Below the pieces are notes generated by a model that was given only the letters and a program-made list of their open reading frames with translations, had not been told where the DNA came from and did not search any database. 64,000 nucleotides of DNA from Sporodiniella umbellata (lineage: Eukaryota > Mucoromycota > Mucoromycetes > Mucorales > Rhizopodaceae). The stretch's first letter is position 1; each line of letters starts with the position of its first letter. Where the stretch lies: contig JAIXMR010000086.1 in the NCBI GenBank assembly GCA_025677835.1, forward strand, positions 1-64,000, given 5' to 3'. A program made the translations under genes and the position numbers. Below are positions 59,612 to 64,000 of the stretch, piece by piece.

Positions 59612-62518
59612 ATGCAACTACAGATCGAAAGCAACAACACACAAATCTTCAAGCAAGTGAACTCAGGTATGACGCCGATTGACGATGCAACGTTTAATAA
59701 CAACCGTTTTTTACAAGTATTGGACAGGAAACACTCAACTCCAACTCATCCTTCTTCAAAAGTGAATGTTGTTCAAGTTACTTCCACTGCAGATACTTCA
59801 CAAGAAATGTGGGATAGAATGAACGAAGACTCAAACGAACCAAATCAAAATCAGGAACAGCAAACACAGCAGCAAGACGAACAACAACAGTCTATTGTGG
59901 TTAAAACTAGCATGTTTGAATTTCATTTTGAATTTGGGTCTAAACGGCCACCCAGAACTCCCGTCGTAGAGGAAGACTGTTGTAACTCAGAAACAGAGGA
60001 AATTCTGGACATTGAAAAAGAGGACGACTCTTTAGATGAAGAGGAGTACTCTATATCAGAAGAACAACAGGACGATTTCCCAGATCACTATGATACAAAT
60101 TGTCCCAATTCTATTTCATCAGATGACTCAGATTTCGCTAGAGTAGACCAGGTGCAAAAAGCTATCAGTACTAAACATTTACCTTCAGCTACTGCTGACT
60201 CTATGGAAACGTACGAAAATATAACAGAAAACAACTATATTGGAGCAGCTACTGGAAGATCTATGGCGGAAGAATCAATGCCATGCGAATGTAAATACGA
60301 TCCATATTTAGACGATCCTTCTGAAGCTTGTGGAGACGACAGTGCTTGTATTAATCGTATGATGTTTATGGAGTGTGTTGTTCAGGATTGTCCCTGTGGG
60401 AGATTATGTAGAAATAGGCGCTTTCAGCTAGGGCAGTATGCCAGAGTAGATGTTATTCGAACAGAAAAAAAAGGCTACGGATTAAGAGCGCTGACTGACT
60501 TGACAAAGTAAAAAAAAAAAAAAAAAAAAAAAAGCATATAAGCGCACGCATATAAATGATATAATCAGATCTTATGACTAACATACTTTTTTAGTAACTC
60601 GTTTATAATGGAATACATAGGAGAAGTCATTACCCAAAACGAGTTTTTACACCGCACAAGAATTTATGACACTGAAGGATTTAAACACTACTACTTTATG
60701 ACCCTCAAAAGTGACGAAGTTATCGATGCTACAAAAAAAGGATGTTTAGCAAGGTTTATGAACCACTCTTGCAACCCTAATTGTGTTACCCAAAAATGGG
60801 TGATTGGAAAAAAAATGAGAATTGGTATATTCACAAGCCGGAGCATTAAGGCTGGAGAGGAGCTCACCTTTGATTACAAATTTGAGAGATATGGTGCTGT
60901 AGCACAACGCTGTTTTTGCGGTGAAAAAAATTGCAAAGGATTTATTGGAGCAACAAATGAACATGTTGAAGAAGAAATCTTAACTGATACTGAAAGCTCC
61001 TCTGAAGACGATGAAGAATTGGACATTGAAAGGATCCAACCTTTGCAGGACATTGATAAAGTTCAAGCATTTGTAAAAAAGATGTTGAACTCAGTTGGAA
61101 ACCATAGATTAGTCATTAAACTTTTGATGCGCCTAAAGATGACTAATCCATGCAATTCACATGGAAGAGAAATTTTAAAAATGATAATCCGGCTACACGG
61201 TCTTCGAATGTTGAAATTTTGGCTAGGCGAATGGAAGCACAATGAGACGATTGTGTACAAAACTTTAGAAGTACTAGAGCAATTGCCTTTAACTCACCGA
61301 AACGGTTTAGAAGATTGTAAACTGCCTGAGGTAGTCGATAGATTCACTCAAAACGACAACCTAGACATCTGTCAGTTAGCAACACAGCTTATACATAAAT
61401 GGGCTCAGCTGAAGTGCGTCTATCGGATTCCTAAAAGACATCAAGTAGAGATGACAAGTGGTTCAATATCTAGCACAGATGATATAATTGCAATGGACAC
61501 TTCATCTATTACAGATAGCTCCATTACGATGGATATATCCCCTATAATGGAGGCTATAGATAATATTGATACAGTATCCCCGCCTCAAACTGGCTCAGCT
61601 CCTCACAACAAGAAAAAGTATAATCATTCTCGAAAAAGAACGAAGTTTGAATCAAGTAGAGAGCTATTTGACCCTGATGAAGACTACTATGAATATATTC
61701 CCTTGGACATAACAGCAGAAGAACTGATAAGGATAACACAATATCCATCTTTACCAAACCATATACCCACTAGCCAAGCGCAAAGCGAGATCACTGTAAA
61801 GCAACATACTGAGAACAACGAGGAAATCACTAGCACAAACGACCAAAATATGTATGACTACTATAACTACTATTATTACTACTACTATAATTACTACTGC
61901 CCAACGCAAGAAAACCCTACACTACCTGCCAATTGGCAACCAATCATAGGTGAAGATGGATCAAGTTACTACTACAATACGCTTACCCATAGAACACAGT
62001 GGGAGATGCCTCAAGAAGATCTCAATCGCCCTCCTCTCTCTGAACCCAAGACTCACCCTCCACCGCCTATTATACCTCCCCCTCCTGCGCTTTCACCACC
62101 ACCGCCACCTTCTTCTCCACCCCCACAACCACAGCCACCAACATCCCCGTTGTCAGCCCTGCCTCTTTCTCCTCCGTCGCACCTTACTGCTGGGAAACTA
62201 ACAACACCAACTGCAAGTATTACTGAAGACGAGGCATTAGGCGAGGTTGAACTCAAAAACGAAATCGGTAAAGTTGTAACAAAATATTTGAGTTTAACGA
62301 GTCAACAATGTCTATGGAAAGGAGATAAACACCTATTCAAAGAAATGGCTAGAAAGGTACAGTCTAGTTCAAAATCAATAGGTACTGATTTGATTTTTCT
62401 TTTAGATGACACACTATATTGTGGATAAAGAGGTAAAGTCTGGTCGAAAGATCAAAGCGCTGGATGGAAACCTCCGTGTAAAGATTGAAAAGTTTATTGA
62501 TACATTTAAACAATTGTA
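59612..62518 (+). CDS. SET2: Histone H3-K36 methyltransferase Set2
   Basis: Three exons: 59612-60507, 60595-62356 and 62405-62518, 923 residues. An acidic N terminus is followed by the AWS Cys-rich motif (CECKYDPY...CGDDSACINRMMFMEC...CPCGRLCRNRRFQ, about residues 222-270). The SET domain includes FIMEYIGEVI, ARFMNHSCNPNC and AGEELTFDY, and post-SET is RCFCGEKNCKGFIG (residue about 404). After a helical region come a poly-Tyr tract, a WW domain (LPANWQPIIGEDGSSYYYN...TQWEMP, about 741), a Pro-rich stretch, and the SRI domain (about 849-923, ending VKIEKFIDTFKQL) that binds phosphorylated RNA polymerase II. AWS-SET-postSET-WW-SRI is diagnostic for Set2. Upstream leader exons cannot be excluded. 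Confidence 0.96.
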
Positions 62519-62739
62519 AATAAAACAAAAAGTCATAGAATAAAAACATGTCAATATGATTGGCTAAAAACAATCAAAAAAGCTTATCCTACCTTTTTTT
62601 TTTTTTTTTTTTTCAGGCAGTATCAAACTAGCCATTACCTCACATCTTTACACTAGCGTTACAATAGATTTTTTTTATTGAAGTTACAACATTTGTTTAA
62701 TTGAAGAAGTTGGATAATGACATTTCTTAATAAAACATC

Positions 62740-64000
62740 ATGCAGCCCAATATCGAATCAAAGTTAAATAAAAACCAGAGTGCACCAGAAAAGAGTCGAA
62801 ATCGGAGAAGACGCCATAGAAATCGCAGAAAACAACCCAAGTCAGATGAGGTAGAAAGAGAGGACCTCAGGTTGGATAAGGAATCTGCGCTCAACCTAAC
62901 AGATCTTGCAAGGTACAACAAAAAAAGGTATTATTGTATAAACATGTACTTATTGGTATTTTCACCAAAAGCGAAGCCCATGCTTTAGAAAAACAACTCA
63001 GTGAACTCCAAAAACAGTTAAGAATCAACCACTCTAATGTCCCAAGCAAAGAGCAAGGCCGTGCGGCTTTTGCCATTGCAAATGCACAAATAACCACAAC
63101 TGAAGATGAAATGGATTATGTGCGTCAAAGGTGAGCTATTTATAAACCTTTACTTTCTCATTGTTTCTCATAAACACAATAGTTTAAAAAAAACATATCA
63201 GCAGATTCTTGATACCGACTTGGACTATGCAGCCAACTATCATATTGAAGACAAAACATGGAGATACATTTTTTACACTGATATCGAAAGTATTCGTAAT
63301 AAGCTGCGACATATGCCAGAAGATAAAGAATTAGAAAAACAGCTTCTCACTCGTATAGAGCTTGCTTTTAATTTCTACAGAGGATTAAACAGTAAAATTA
63401 AACAGAACCATCATGTAGAAGATACCAAAATATTTGGTATTGAACAGTTTCTATATCAGAACAATGAAAGGCTGGGACATTTGTTACAGTTCAACTATTT
63501 GTGTCTTGGTGACCTTTCTCGCTACCATGCACAACAAGCTACGCAAACAAAAAACAAAAAACATAAGGAGTACTGGAGTCTTGCCAAAACGTGTTATCTT
63601 AAGGCTGCTGAAGTCTTCCGCTTGAATGGAAAACCATATTCCCAATTGGCTCTTGTTTCAATGTCAAACGGAAATGCAATCGATGTTGTTTGGTATTACT
63701 GTATGAGGTATGTTCCGCTAAAAGAATCGTTGAGACCTCTGTATCCTAATGCACGATTTTTAGCTTGGCAGTAAAACAACCTTCAGCGGTTGCTAGAGAC
63801 AATTTGAACTCGTTCTACTTAAAACTGAAACGCAGCACATCAAAGGCGCAGACTGGCAGGGTTGATATGGATCTAATATCTCAGTTTGTAGAGTCTTTTC
63901 TGCACATGCATAAGACTGTCATGTTTCCTGAATCTGAAGAAAATGAAGGATTTCCAGACATGCAACCTATTGTCGAGCAACTCGGTCAAGCCATTTACAG
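62740..64000 (+). CDS. EST1/SMG5-7-type protein, partial (cut by window edge)
   Basis: Four exons so far: 62740-62927, 62972-63130, 63183-63707 and 63764 to beyond 64000. A basic N terminus (SRNRRRRHRNRRKQPKS) is followed by a Lys/Leu helix (AHALEKQLSELQKQLRI). The 14-3-3-like TPR region contains YWSLAKTCYLKAAEVFRLNG, the signature of Est1/SMG6/SMG7, then PYSQLALVSMSNGNAIDVVWYYCM. These proteins act in nonsense-mediated mRNA decay and telomere maintenance. The downstream EST1 DNA/RNA-binding domain and a PIN domain, which would tell SMG5, SMG6 or SMG7 apart, lie outside the window. Confidence 0.85.

Overview
The window is nuclear DNA from a filamentous fungus, most likely a Mucoromycota (Mucorales-like) species. 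The evidence is AT-rich intergenic DNA with very long A/T homopolymers, many short introns (about 42-80 nt, GT-AG, CTAAC/CTGAC branch points) and protein families typical of these fungi. Species cannot be named from the sequence alone. All exon boundaries were assigned by eye from splice signals, frame closure and family conservation. For the recognisable genes the summed exon lengths close into an open frame. I saw no rRNA, CRISPR array, plasmid or prokaryotic feature, and no convincing tRNA or intact transposon.

Layout. 0.7-3 kb: a small DUF3245-like basic protein and a Lys-rich unknown. 4-7.2 kb: an epoxide hydrolase and a delta-COP gene that ends after its N-terminal half. 7.4-13 kb: exocyst SEC3 (16 exons) and an MFS transporter. 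13-17.6 kb: splicing factor PRP40 and an HSL-type alpha/beta hydrolase. 17.6-22.1 kb: a 4.5-kb gene-free stretch. 22-31.2 kb: COPII SEC23, a histidine phosphatase, mitochondrial LPD1 and nucleolar NOP58. 32-39.9 kb: a diverged XRCC4-like gene, peroxiredoxin, an O-fucosyltransferase-like protein, cornichon ERV14, a membrane RING protein and a Cid1-type nucleotidyltransferase. 40.3-45.3 kb: a SYLF-domain protein, a CAMK-like kinase, OST subunit SWP1 and a bZIP factor. 46-53.3 kb: a Sec4/Rab8 GTPase, a multi-Myb protein with a presequence-like leader, a membrane-anchored nine-repeat CCCH protein of unknown family, and a PHD/extended-PHD reader. 53.3-56.5 kb: no gene seen. 56.5-64 kb: a DUF155 (RMD1/RMD8-type) protein, SET2 and the start of an EST1/SMG-type gene cut by the window edge.

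By function, a large share serves the secretory pathway (delta-COP, SEC23, ERV14, SEC3, Sec4/Rab8, SWP1). Another group serves chromatin and RNA (SET2, PZP reader, PRP40, NOP58, EST1/SMG, Cid1). The items most worth a second look are the membrane-repeat-CCCH protein (49519-51298), the half-length delta-COP (6097-7218), the Myb protein with a mitochondrial-type leader (48320-49339), the XRCC4 candidate (32184-33642), a possible structured RNA (28404-28516), and several unusual introns and exons.
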